Source: Oceanicola sp.
Lineage (GTDB): Bacteria > Pseudomonadota > Alphaproteobacteria > Rhodobacterales > Rhodobacteraceae
Direction: 5' to 3'
Length of the DNA stretch: 64,000 nt
Assembly (NCBI GenBank): GCA_017792405.1
Contig: CP051231.1
Location: forward strand, 570,634 to 634,633
Shown piece by piece: positions 16,632-23,758 of the stretch. The notes beneath the pieces are model-generated. The model was not told the DNA's origin. It did no database searches and was given only the letters and a program-made list of their open reading frames with translations. Position numbers and translations under genes: made by a program. Each line of letters opens with the position of its first letter. The stretch's first letter is position 1.

Positions 16632-17105
16632 TCAGTGCAATGCCCGGGGTGCGGAGAGCATCTCGGCCATGTGGTTGAGCGCGAGCCCGGCGCGGGCGGC
16701 GGCCCCCAGCAGCCCGAGCGGCGGGCGGCCGGAGAAGAGGTGCAGGGCAAAGCCCATCGCGGCCTCCTCGTCGCCTGCCGCGGAGGCGGAGAGCAGGTGG
16801 GCAAAGGCGCTTTCATCGCCGCCATAACAGGCGCAGCCGGGCGCATGATGGCAGAACGCACGCGGGCGCTCGGCCAGCGCGCGGGCCAGACGTGCAAAGG
16901 CGGCATGCGCCTCGGCCCCGTCCTGCGCGCCGAGCAGCAGCGCGAAATCCTCGGCCACCTGCGCATCGCGCCCGGTGAGGGCCATGCGCAGGAAGGTCAC
17001 GGCGGCCAGCTCGGCAGGCGCCAGCTCCGCGGTGCGGCCCACGGGGGCAGCCCCGCGAGGCGCGCGGGGCGCTGGCCCCGCGGCGGGAAAGGCCGCGTGC
17101 TTCAT
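16632..17105 (-). CDS. Unrecognised Cys/His-containing protein coupled to hemP
   Basis: 157 residues from MKHAAFPAAGPAPRAP; its ATG overlaps the hemP stop (ATGA). I do not recognise the family. An Ala/Pro-rich N-terminus precedes a helical domain (ELAAVTFLRMALTGRDAQ). A conspicuous patch, RAFCHHAPGCACYGGDESAF near residues 86-105, has three cysteines and two adjacent histidines that could bind a metal or haem. A predicted amphipathic C-terminal helical part follows. No signal peptide is seen, so it is probably cytoplasmic. Operon position between hemP and an imelysin suggests a role in haem or iron handling. Confidence 0.7.
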   Translation of the reverse strand: MKHAAFPAAGPAPRAPRGAAPVGRTAELAPAELAAVTFLRMALTGRDAQVAEDFALLLGAQDGAEAHAAFARLARALAERPRAFCHHAPGCACYGGDESAFAHLLSASAAGDEEAAMGFALHLFSGRPPLGLLGAAARAGLALNHMAEMLSAPRALH

Positions 17106-17257
17106 TTGGTCAGGATCAGCTTGCCGGCGCGGGTGATGCGCAGGAAGTAGGTCTGCCCGTCGAGCTCGATCATGGCCTGAATGCCGCCCTTGGTCAGGGC
17201 GCGGGCATCGTGCAGCGGCAGGGCGGTTCCGGCGGGGGCGGTGACATGCGCGTTCAT
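17102..17257 (-). CDS. hemP: Haemin uptake protein HemP
   Basis: 51 residues. The C-terminal part (GGIQAMIELDGQTYFLRIT followed by RAGKLILTK) carries the HemP family hallmark Y-x-L-R-x-T-x2-GKLILTK. Members are small cytoplasmic proteins encoded at the head of haem-uptake operons; in some bacteria the homologue HmuP activates haem-uptake transcription. It is coupled at both ends by ATGA overlaps, upstream to a 39-codon ORF and downstream to the Cys/His protein. No outer-membrane haem receptor or HmuTUV genes are in the window. Confidence 0.9.
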   Translation of the reverse strand: MNAHVTAPAGTALPLHDARALTKGGIQAMIELDGQTYFLRITRAGKLILTK

Positions 17258-17373
17258 GCCCGGGCCTCCCCGACGATCCGGCGAAAAAGCCGGGCTTCGC
17301 CTGCGCCGTAGTGGCGGCAGAAGAAGCTCTGGAGGAGGGATGAATACGGGTCACTCAGTTGCGCGTTTCTCAT
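17254..17373 (-). CDS. 39-codon ORF preceding hemP
   Basis: Encodes a 39-residue basic peptide starting MRNAQLSDPYSSLLQSF and ending RLFRRIVGEARA. It has a good ribosome-binding site (AGGTGG seven bases before the ATG), and its stop overlaps the hemP start as ATGA. This argues for translation and for coupling to hemP. It has one Cys-Arg-His cluster (FFCRHYG) that might touch haem. I know of no named family. It could be a real small protein or a leader peptide that gates hemP translation. Confidence 0.6.
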   Translation of the reverse strand: MRNAQLSDPYSSLLQSFFCRHYGAGEARLFRRIVGEARA

Positions 17374-17452
17374 GGGTCCACCTGTGCTTGGGTCTCCGGT
17401 TGTCTGACGTGTCCGGGCTGGCCCTTGGGCGGGATGGCTGGGAGTCGGGTTA

Positions 17453-17481
17453 ATTCTGAGTGAATTACTTGGGTAAGTCAA
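17453..17481 (-). promoter_or_regulatory. Candidate promoter/iron operator of the hemP operon
   Basis: On the minus strand TTGACT (17481-17476) is followed after 17 bases by CAGAAT (17458-17453). The inverted repeat ACTT-N4-AAGT (17467-17478) overlaps the -35 box. Direct repeats AATTCTGA lie at 17452-17459 and 17480-17487. An iron-responsive repressor site is expected here, but I cannot assign it to Irr, RirA or Fur by eye. Confidence 0.4.
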
Positions 17482-17581
17482 TTCTGATTGTTTTGGTCGG
17501 GAAATGTCCGGCCGCACAACGGGCCGGGCCTTACAATGCGGGCCATTTCGGGCTAGGGCGGGCAAAACGGAGCGTGACGGG

Positions 17582-18289
17582 ATGAGCGAAATCCGGCTGG
17601 AGAGGGCAGCTTACGGTGTGAACGGGCGGGAGATTCTCTGCCCGCTGACGCTGACGCTGGACGAGCGCCGGATCGGCGTGGTCGGGCGCAACGGCTCGGG
17701 CAAGAGCACGCTGGCGCGGCTGCTGGCCGGGCTGATCGCTCCGACGGGCGGGGCGGTGATGGTGGGCGGCGATGACCTTTTCGCCGACCGCAAGGCGGCG
17801 CTCGCCCGCGTGGGCATCCTGTTTCAGAACCCCGATCACCAGATCATCTTTCCGACCTGCGGCGAGGAGGTGAGCTTTGGCCTCGTGCAACAGGGCCGGA
17901 ACGATGCAGAGGCAGCGGCCCGCGCCGCGATGGCGGAAATCGGCAAGGCGCATTGGTGGGACAGGCCGGTGGGCACCCTGAGCGGCGGCCAGCGCCACCT
18001 GCTCTGCCTCGTTTCGGTGCTGGCGATGGCGCCCGAGTGGCTGATCCTCGACGAGCCCTTCGCGGGGCTGGACATTCCGACCACGCGGGCGCTGCATGCC
18101 CGGCTCGCGGCCCTGCCGCAGCGGGTGGTGATGATCAGCCATGACCCGGAGGCGCTGGAGGGCTTCGACCGGGTCATCTGGCTGGAGGCGGGCGCTGTGG
18201 CGGCGGACGGGCCTGCGAGCGAGGTGCTGGCGCGGTTTCGCGCGGCGATGGAGGGCGAGGGCGATGATCTCACTGACCTCGCCGGTTGA
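17582..18289 (+). CDS. bioM: ECF-type biotin transporter, ATP-binding subunit BioM
   Basis: 235 residues from MSEIRLERAAYGVNG. Walker A is VGRNGSGKST, the signature is LSGGQRHLLCL, and Walker B is WLILDEPFAGLD. The ECF-ATPase (CbiO-like) pattern FQNPDHQIIFPTCGEEVSFG lies between them and is characteristic of energy-coupling-factor ATPases. It powers biotin import with BioN and BioY. The next gene starts inside its 3' end (26-bp overlap). It is divergent from the haem operon across about 208 bp. I looked for a TTATNNATAA-type BioR box upstream and saw none. Confidence 0.92.
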   Translation: MSEIRLERAAYGVNGREILCPLTLTLDERRIGVVGRNGSGKSTLARLLAGLIAPTGGAVMVGGDDLFADRKAALARVGILFQNPDHQIIFPTCGEEVSFGLVQQGRNDAEAAARAAMAEIGKAHWWDRPVGTLSGGQRHLLCLVSVLAMAPEWLILDEPFAGLDIPTTRALHARLAALPQRVVMISHDPEALEGFDRVIWLEAGAVAADGPASEVLARFRAAMEGEGDDLTDLAG

Positions 18290-18881
18290 GACGGTTTTCC
18301 ATCGCTGGCCCGCGGGGCTGAAGCTGGCGCTGCTCTGCGTGGCGGGCACGGGGCTGTTCATGCTCGCGTCGCTCGCGGGGCAACTGGTGGCACTGGCGCT
18401 TGTCGCTGCGTTCTATACCCTGCCGGGCATGCGCTTTGCGCGGGCGGGGCTCGCTGCGCTACGCCCGGTGGCGCTCTTCGCTGCGCTCATCGCGGCTTGG
18501 CATGTGGCGACCGGAACGCTGGCCGAGGGCGCGGTGATCGTGCTGCGGCTCCTCTCGGCGGTCGCGCTGGCGAACCTTGTCACGATGACGACACGCCTTG
18601 CAGACATGTTGGCGGTGCTGCACTGGCTGACCGCGCCGCTGCGCCGGATCGGGCTGAACACCCGGCCTCCGGAGCTTGCCATTTCGCTGGTGATCCGGTT
18701 TATCCCGGTGCTGAGCGAGAAAGGCGCGGCGCTGGCCGAAAGCTATCGCGCCCGCAGCCCGCGACGCCGCGCCGGATGGCGCATCGCCGCGCCGCTGGCG
18801 GGGCTTGCGCTGGACGATGCGGACCATGTGGCCGAAGCGCTGAGGGCGCGCGGCGGATTGAGCGAAGGGGCACGGAAATGA
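18264..18881 (+). CDS. bioN: ECF-type biotin transporter, T-component BioN
   Basis: 205 residues; start at MISLTSPVETVFHRWP, preceded by GAGGGCGAGGGCG, overlapping bioM by 26 bp. Four to five transmembrane helices come first. The cytoplasmic coupling motifs follow as AESYRARSPRR (an A-R-S type motif) and VAEALRARGG (the A-R-G motif), the two signatures by which T-components engage the ATPases. The length agrees with BioN. It overlaps bioY by ATGA. Confidence 0.9.
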   Translation: MISLTSPVETVFHRWPAGLKLALLCVAGTGLFMLASLAGQLVALALVAAFYTLPGMRFARAGLAALRPVALFAALIAAWHVATGTLAEGAVIVLRLLSAVALANLVTMTTRLADMLAVLHWLTAPLRRIGLNTRPPELAISLVIRFIPVLSEKGAALAESYRARSPRRRAGWRIAAPLAGLALDDADHVAEALRARGGLSEGARK

Positions 18882-19438
18882 GCAAGGTTTCGGAACGGGA
18901 CGTGGTGATGATTGCGCTTTTCGCGGCGCTGATCGCGGTGCTGGGGCTGGTGCCCAAGCTGACGCTGGCCTCGGGCATCCCGATCACCGCACAGACGCTG
19001 GGAATCATGCTCTGCGGCACCGTGCTGGGCGCATGGCGCGGCGCGGCGGCGGCGGCGCTCTTTTGCCTGCTGACCCTGCTCGGCCTGCCCCTGTTGGCGG
19101 GTGGCCGGGGCGGCCTTGGCGTGCTGATGACCCCCTGGGCCGGGTTCTTCGTGGGCTTCCCGATTGCCGCCTTCGTGACCGGCCTCGTGATGGAGCGGAT
19201 GCGGGCGCTGCCGGTGGCGGCGGGCGCGGCGGCGGGCTCGGTCTTTGGCGGGATCGTGGCGCTCTATGTCTTTGCGCTGGCGTGGTACATGCTGGCCAAA
19301 CCGGCGGGCCTTGGCGAGGCGGTGACCGTGGCGGCGCTGCCCTTTATCCCCGGCGATCTGATCAAGGCCGTGCTGGCCGCGCTGGTGACCCAGGCGCTGG
19401 CCAAGGCCCGGCCCGGCGCACTGCCCAGCCGGGGCTGA
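18878..19438 (+). CDS. bioY: Biotin-binding S-component BioY
   Basis: 186 residues with six hydrophobic helices. BioY landmarks are visible: GIPITAQTLGIMLCGTVLGAWRG near residue 35, LLGLPLLAGGRGGLG near 75, and GFFVGFPIAAFVTG near 90. It is the high-affinity biotin-binding membrane subunit; with BioM and BioN it makes the complete importer. Its start overlaps the bioN stop (ATGA). No biotin-synthesis genes are seen in the window, consistent with a strain that scavenges biotin, though absence from 64 kb proves nothing. Confidence 0.93.
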   Translation: MSKVSERDVVMIALFAALIAVLGLVPKLTLASGIPITAQTLGIMLCGTVLGAWRGAAAAALFCLLTLLGLPLLAGGRGGLGVLMTPWAGFFVGFPIAAFVTGLVMERMRALPVAAGAAAGSVFGGIVALYVFALAWYMLAKPAGLGEAVTVAALPFIPGDLIKAVLAALVTQALAKARPGALPSRG

Positions 19439-19442
19439 GCCG

Positions 19443-20135
19443 GTGGACGGGGGCCGCAACGGCGCGTTGACGGTCAGCGAGGCGCTGGCGCAGCGCCGCT
19501 CTGTGCGCGGCTTCCTGCCCGATCCGGTGGAACGCAGCACGGTGGAGGCGATCCTGACGGACGCCCGCCGCGCCCCCTCCGGTGCCAACCTGCAACCCGG
19601 GCGGTTCATCGCCCTCACTCGCGCCCCGCTGAAGGCGCTCTCCGCCGCGCTGGCCGAGGCGATCGCCGATGGGCGCCCTCAGGTGGCGGAATACTCCTAC
19701 TTTCCCAAAAAGATGCCGCCCGAGCTGAAGGCCCGGCAGCGGGCGGCGGGCTACGCGCTCTATGAGGCGCTGGGCATCGAGAAGCGCGACCTCGACGGGC
19801 GGCGGCGGCAGTTTGACCGCAATTATCGCTTCTTCGATGCGCCGGTGGGAATGATTGTGACCATCCGGCGCGACATGGGCAAAGGCTGCTTCATGGATCT
19901 CGGCATGGCGATCATGGCGCTGCTGGCTTCGGCAGAATCGCGGGGGCTGGCCACCTGCGGGCTGGGCGCCATCGCTCATTACGGCGATGTGGCCCATGAG
20001 GCGCTGGGCTTGCCGGAGGATGAACTGGTGGTCTGCGGGATCGCGCTGGGCCGGGCCGATCCGGCGCATCCGGCGAACGTGGTGCGCACCGAGCGCGAGC
20101 CGCTTGAGGCGTTCACGGAACTGCGCGGTTTCTAA
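19443..20135 (+). CDS. Nitroreductase-family FMN oxidoreductase
   Basis: 230 residues, probably starting at the GTG four bases after bioY. N-terminal FMN-phosphate motif RRSVRGFLPD, then APSGANLQPGRFI, and a C-terminal GLATCGLGAI followed by ELVVCGIALG, as in NfnB/NfsB-like enzymes. These proteins use NAD(P)H and FMN to reduce nitro groups, quinones or similar compounds. Tight spacing suggests it is transcribed with bioMNY, but a functional tie to biotin is not known. It ends in a region with two terminator hairpins. Confidence 0.85.
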   Translation: MDGGRNGALTVSEALAQRRSVRGFLPDPVERSTVEAILTDARRAPSGANLQPGRFIALTRAPLKALSAALAEAIADGRPQVAEYSYFPKKMPPELKARQRAAGYALYEALGIEKRDLDGRRRQFDRNYRFFDAPVGMIVTIRRDMGKGCFMDLGMAIMALLASAESRGLATCGLGAIAHYGDVAHEALGLPEDELVVCGIALGRADPAHPANVVRTEREPLEAFTELRGF

Positions 20136-20207
20136 ATGGCGGTGGGCAGATTGCCTATCCTATCCGACACCCGGTGACGGGGCCGATAAGCTCTCCCGAA
20201 AAACAGT

Positions 20208-20271
20208 CTGCCCGCCCCTGCGAGGGATGACGCGGGGCGGGCAGGGCGGCCCGGACGGAGGGGCCGGGCCG
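20208..20271. terminator. Two adjacent terminator hairpins between convergent genes
   Basis: CTGCCCGCCCC pairs with GGGGCGGGCAG (20208-20244, 11-bp stem). CGGCCCGG pairs with CCGGGCCG (20247-20271, 8-bp stem). They lie between the convergent nitroreductase and msrB genes and probably stop transcription from both sides. Confidence 0.7.
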
Positions 20272-20279
20272 CGGGGGGA

Positions 20280-20759
20280 TCAAGCCGGCAGGAAGGTGAG
20301 GCTCACCCCGTTGAGGCAATGGCGCTTGCCAGTGGGGGCAGGGCCGTCATCGAAGATATGGCCGAGGTGCGAGCCGCAGCGGCGGCAGTGGCACTCGGTG
20401 CGGACGGAAAATAGCTTGCGATCTTCCTTGGTGCCGATTGCGTCTGGCAGGGACTGCCAAAACGAGGGCCAGCCGGTGCCGCTGTCATATTTCGTTTCGG
20501 AGGAATAAAGCGGCAGATCGCAGCCCTTGCAGGCGTAGGTGCCGGCGCGCTTCTCATCGTTCAGTGGCGAGGTGCCGGCACGTTCCGTCGCTTCCTCGCG
20601 CATCACGGCATATTCCGTCTCGCTCAGCATCGCACGCCACTCGGCCTTGGTCCGGGTCACCTCGAAGTCGCCCTCGGTGGCGGCGAAGAGCCGGGGGCTG
20701 AGCACCATGGCCACGGGGATCGCGGCTGTGGCGGCTGAAAGAAAATCGCGGCGTTTCAT
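20280..20759 (-). CDS. msrB: Exported methionine-R-sulfoxide reductase MsrB
   Basis: 159 residues from MKRRDFLSAATAAIPVAM, a twin-arginine signal, so the enzyme should act in the periplasm. The catalytic Cys is in KRHCLNGVSLTF. The zinc-binding CxxC pairs are YACKGC and CRRCGSHLGH, and the TGWPSFW motif is intact. It repairs R-sulfoxides of methionine in proteins using thiol reductant. Most MsrB proteins are cytoplasmic; a Tat-exported copy implies envelope protein repair. It is 118 bp downstream of the fasciclin gene on the same strand. Confidence 0.92.
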   Translation of the reverse strand: MKRRDFLSAATAAIPVAMVLSPRLFAATEGDFEVTRTKAEWRAMLSETEYAVMREEATERAGTSPLNDEKRAGTYACKGCDLPLYSSETKYDSGTGWPSFWQSLPDAIGTKEDRKLFSVRTECHCRRCGSHLGHIFDDGPAPTGKRHCLNGVSLTFLPA

Positions 20760-20877
20760 CGGAGGCTCCAATCGGACGGCGGGTGAATTCGGTGGGGGGT
20801 GGCACCCCTCCGCTGCGGGGCAGAGAGGTGCCGGGGCCTGGCCGGGGCTAGGGAGCACCCGGCCAGGATGGGAGGTC

Positions 20878-21429
20878 TTACATCTTCGGCAGAAGCACGG
20901 CGTCGACCACGTGGATCACACCATTGGATTGCTTCACGTCGGCGATGGTCACCTTGGCCATGCCACCGTTCTCGTCTTCGATCACGATGTCATTGCCCAT
21001 CATCTTGGCGGTGAACACGCAGCCACCCACGGTCTGGATCGGGTGCGCACCATCGTCGTCCATGATCATCTGGCCGATCGCAGCCGACATCGCATCAGCG
21101 GCCACAACGTGGCAGGTGAGGATCTTGGTCAGCTGGTCCTTGTTCTCGGGCATCAGCAGGGTCTCCACGGTGCCATCGGGCAGGGCCTCGAAGGCAGCGT
21201 TGGTCGGCGCGAAGACGGTGAAGGGGCCTTCACCCGAGAGAGTCTCAACCAGACCAGCGGCCTGAACGGCGGCGACCAGCGTTGTGTGGTCGGCGGAGTT
21301 CACCGCGTTCTCGACGATGTTCTTGTCCTCGTACATCGCGGCGCCGCCCACTTCGGGGTTGGCGGCAAAAGCGGTGCCGGCAACGAGTGCGGCAGCGGCG
21401 GTGGTGGCGAGGGTTTTGGCGAAAGTCAT
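20878..21429 (-). CDS. Secreted fasciclin-domain protein
   Basis: 183 residues with Sec signal MTFAKTLATTAAAALVAGTAFA. One FAS1 domain has the H1 motif GPFTVFAPTNAAFEALP and the H2-like end NGVIHVVDAVLLP. Bacterial single-FAS1 proteins are secreted adhesins or surface proteins of poorly known function. It lies 144 bp after the anti-sigma gene, with a promoter-like TGAAAC-N17-CGTA between. The combination of ECF sigma, RskA-type anti-sigma and FAS1 protein recalls the SigK/RskA/MPT70-MPT83 set of mycobacteria. Confidence 0.93.
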   Translation of the reverse strand: MTFAKTLATTAAAALVAGTAFAANPEVGGAAMYEDKNIVENAVNSADHTTLVAAVQAAGLVETLSGEGPFTVFAPTNAAFEALPDGTVETLLMPENKDQLTKILTCHVVAADAMSAAIGQMIMDDDGAHPIQTVGGCVFTAKMMGNDIVIEDENGGMAKVTIADVKQSNGVIHVVDAVLLPKM

Positions 21430-21488
21430 TGGGGTCTCTCCCGGTCAGTCATTCTCCCCGACCGTTGTGGCGGGGTTCTGTAGGGAGT

Positions 21489-21515
21489 TACGGAGCGACT
21501 TGCAGATTGGTTTCA
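21489..21515 (-). promoter_or_regulatory. Candidate ECF-sigma promoter upstream of the fasciclin gene
   Basis: On the minus strand TGAAAC (21515-21510) and CGTA (21492-21489) are separated by 17 bases, close to the AAC/CGT pattern of many ECF sigma factors. The fasciclin ATG lies 60 bp downstream. Recognition by the neighbouring sigma factor is inference. Confidence 0.4.
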
Positions 21516-21573
21516 CACGAAGCTGTGATAATCTATCAAGTGGCTGATTTTGCGCGATATATTCGCTGACGCC

Positions 21574-22260
21574 TTAAAGTGTCTGCACCGGGGCGGCGGC
21601 CAGAACATCGCCGGTGGGTGCGCCGGTGGGCGAGCCGCCGGGCGGCTCGTCGGAGATCGCCAGCGTGCCGCCGGTAAAGCCCGCGCGCAGGGCCTCGGGA
21701 AGTGGCACGCGGAAGTCGTCAGCCTCGGGGAAGACCCCGAGCGAAACCGGCGCAGGCGCACCATCGGCAATGAGCCAGAGTTCCAGTGCCCGTCCGGGGC
21801 GCGGGCCACCGGATTCGCGAATCACATGCAACTCGCCCTCGGGGCTGAGCGCGGCCAGCACGGTGAGCGAGCCATCCTCCGCCGCAATGCGCGCCTGATG
21901 GGTGGGCGCGACGGCGGGGCTCGGGTCGATGGCAAAGAACACGGCCACGGCAACAAGCGCAGCAGCGAGGCCCCCGGTGAGCCACCCCCAGAGCGGCAGG
22001 CCACGGCGCTGCCCGGCGGCTTGATCGGCCCCATGAGCGGCGGCCTCGATCCGGCGCCAGAGCGCGGCGGGCGGGGTCTCCTCGACCTCGTCGGCGAGGC
22101 TGGAAAGCCCCTCCTGCCATTCGGTCACCAACAGGCGCAGCCCCGGCTCGGCAGCCAGACGGGCCTCGAACCCGGCCACCTCCTCGGCGGAGAGCAGACG
22201 CAGAACGTACTCGCCCGCGAGGGCGATGTCGTCTTCGTCATATGTGGCCTGCTCGGTCAT
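21574..22260 (-). CDS. RskA-family anti-sigma factor
   Basis: 228 residues from MTEQATYDEDDIALAGEY. The N-terminal cytoplasmic helical domain (LAGEYVLRLLSAEEVAGFEARL) is of the RskA/anti-sigma K type. One transmembrane helix (WLTGGLAAALVAVAVFFAI, about 100-118) and an extracytoplasmic beta-rich domain (RALELWLIADGAPAPVSLG) follow, as in RskA proteins. Its ATG overlaps the sigma-factor stop (ATGA). It should bind and hold the ECF sigma at the membrane until a signal, usually by regulated proteolysis, frees it. Confidence 0.88.
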   Translation of the reverse strand: MTEQATYDEDDIALAGEYVLRLLSAEEVAGFEARLAAEPGLRLLVTEWQEGLSSLADEVEETPPAALWRRIEAAAHGADQAAGQRRGLPLWGWLTGGLAAALVAVAVFFAIDPSPAVAPTHQARIAAEDGSLTVLAALSPEGELHVIRESGGPRPGRALELWLIADGAPAPVSLGVFPEADDFRVPLPEALRAGFTGGTLAISDEPPGGSPTGAPTGDVLAAAPVQTL

Positions 22261-22799
22261 CGCTCGAGGCATTCTTTCAGTTTTATCAGGCTGCGGCGCA
22301 GCCAGGTTCTCATCGTGTTGAGCGGCACGCCGTAGTGGCCTGCCAGCTCGGTGTAACTCGCGCCCTCCAGGTAGGCGCCGCGCACGGCCCCCGCCCGGTC
22401 GGGCTCCAACTCGCCCAGACAGGCCCCGATCCGCGCGGCCTCACCTGCGGCCACCGCCGATTGCTCGGGCGTGGGCCCCTTGGCCACCAGCTCGGGCGCG
22501 TCCTCCAGCTCGTCCGCCGGGGGCGCCTTGGCCCGCAACCGGTCGATCGCGAGGTTCCGCGTGACGGTCGACAACCATGCCATCGGCGAGGGACCGCCGG
22601 CCACATAGCTCTCGGCTTTGCGCCAGACGCGGAGGTAAACCTCTTGCAAGGCATCTTCCGCTTCGGAGCGCTCCCTGAGGATACGGAGGCAGATGCCGAA
22701 AAGTTTCGACGAGGTGGCCTGATATAGCGCTGCAAAGGCTGCCCGGTCGCCCAGGGCGCAGCGCGCAATCATACCTTCGATCTCTTCGGACGTAGCCAT
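22257..22799 (-). CDS. ECF-family RNA polymerase sigma factor
   Basis: 180 residues from MATSEEIEGMIARCALGD. Region 2 contains LYQATSSKLFGICLRIL, the DALQEVYLRVWRKAESY segment and MAWLSTVTRNLAIDRLR; region 4 holds the helix-turn-helix SYTELAGHYGVPLNTMRTWLRRSL. It directs RNA polymerase to a small stress or envelope regulon and is controlled by the overlapping anti-sigma gene. The pairing with an RskA-type anti-sigma places it in the SigK-like (ECF19-like) group. Autoregulation is likely but I could not find a second copy of the fasciclin-type promoter upstream. Confidence 0.92.
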   Translation of the reverse strand: MATSEEIEGMIARCALGDRAAFAALYQATSSKLFGICLRILRERSEAEDALQEVYLRVWRKAESYVAGGPSPMAWLSTVTRNLAIDRLRAKAPPADELEDAPELVAKGPTPEQSAVAAGEAARIGACLGELEPDRAGAVRGAYLEGASYTELAGHYGVPLNTMRTWLRRSLIKLKECLER

Positions 22800-23088
22800 G
22801 GGCGCGACCGTAACAGCCTCTTTCCACAATAGCGAGACGCCCGCGGTCCTTGCCGACCGCGAGCGCCTCTACCCTTCACACTCTTACTGCAAACCGGGGT
22901 CGCGCCCCCAGCAAGGCGCTTCGCGCCCGGCCTGCATCAGAAGACACGGGAGACCGGTGCGGGAAGTTTCAGGAAACGCGAAAAAATCGCACAACCTGTT
23001 CATTTTCTTGCTGAAAATACTCCCGGGGAGCGCGAGGGGCTGGCCCCTCGCTGCCGCCGGCCCGCCGCAAGCGCGGCGCTGGCGGTGT
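22800..23088. other. 289-bp intergenic region upstream of the ECF sigma gene
   Basis: Contains a 7-bp hairpin CGCGGTC/GACCGCG (22842-22861) in the sigma-gene leader and the dispersed repeat at 22995-23050. No credible coding frame or clear promoter was found. Confidence 0.5.
22995..23050. repeat. Dispersed intergenic repeat, copy 2
   Basis: CCTGTTCATTTTCTTGCT, identical to the start of copy 1 at 10607, followed by AAATA-CTCCCGGGG and an 8-bp hairpin CGAGGGGC/GCCCCTCG. As with copy 1 it lies just downstream of a minus-strand gene (thioredoxin-like, ending 23089). Probably a 3'-end element. Confidence 0.6.
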
Positions 23089-23640
23089 TCAGGCGGCCTT
23101 CCATTTGATCGAGCAACCCATCGAGGGCACCTGCTCATCCGGGCCGCGCCCGGTGGCGGCTACCTGCATCATCGCCTCCACCAGCTCGCGCGGCGCATCG
23201 GCGGGCGCGTCGTTCTTGCCGAAGGCGTCGAGCCGCCCGCGATATTGCAGCTCGCCCGCGGCGTTGTAGCCGAAGAAGTCGGGCGTGCAGACGGCATCAT
23301 AGGCGCGCGCCACCTCCTGGCTCTCGTCGTGGAGATAGGGAAAGGGGAAGGCTTTTTCCTCGGCCCAGGCCTTCATGTTCTCGAAGCTGTCGGCCGGGTG
23401 GCTGTCGGCGTCATTGGCGCAGATCGCCGCCACGCCGATGCCCGCAGTCTGCAAGGTCTGTGCATCCACGATCAGCCGGTCGATGATGCCCTTCACATAG
23501 GGGCAATGGTTGCACATGAAGATCAGCAGCATGCCCTTTTCACCCGCCACGTCGGCAAGGCTCCAGGCCTTTCCATCGGTGCCGGGCAGGGTGAAGTCGG
23601 GGGCGGGGGTGCCAAGATCGGCGGCGGGGGGCTGGGGCAT
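23089..23640 (-). CDS. Thioredoxin-like (AhpC/TSA-type) protein with CNHCPYV motif
   Basis: 183 residues. Thioredoxin fold of the redoxin type (APDFTLPGTDGKAWSLADV), with the redox motif CNHCPYVKGIID near residues 43-54 instead of the thioredoxin CGPC. The segment DAVCTPDFFGYN carries a third Cys and the cis-Pro region. This CNHCPYV subfamily is common in marine bacteria and cyanobacteria and is annotated only as thioredoxin-like. No signal peptide, hence cytoplasmic thiol redox chemistry is likely. Substrate unknown. Confidence 0.88.
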   Translation of the reverse strand: MPQPPAADLGTPAPDFTLPGTDGKAWSLADVAGEKGMLLIFMCNHCPYVKGIIDRLIVDAQTLQTAGIGVAAICANDADSHPADSFENMKAWAEEKAFPFPYLHDESQEVARAYDAVCTPDFFGYNAAGELQYRGRLDAFGKNDAPADAPRELVEAMMQVAATGRGPDEQVPSMGCSIKWKAA

Positions 23641-23758
23641 GTGGGTCTCCTCTCGGTTCAGGGAGAGGCTAGCGCGTTCGGCGCGCGTGTCGAGGGCCGG
23701 TCCTTGGGGTTGTGGCTGGGGCGATGAGGGGCCGGGGGCCGCGAAAAGCGGGCGAGAG

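Noticed and set aside
17373-17581. BioR operator for bioMNY
   Set aside because: No TTATNNATAA-type palindrome was found; the repeats present sit better with the haem operon promoter.
22830-22900. A second ECF promoter upstream of the sigma gene
   Set aside because: A GTGTGAA string is shared with the fasciclin promoter region, but no CGTA/CGT element lies at the right spacing.
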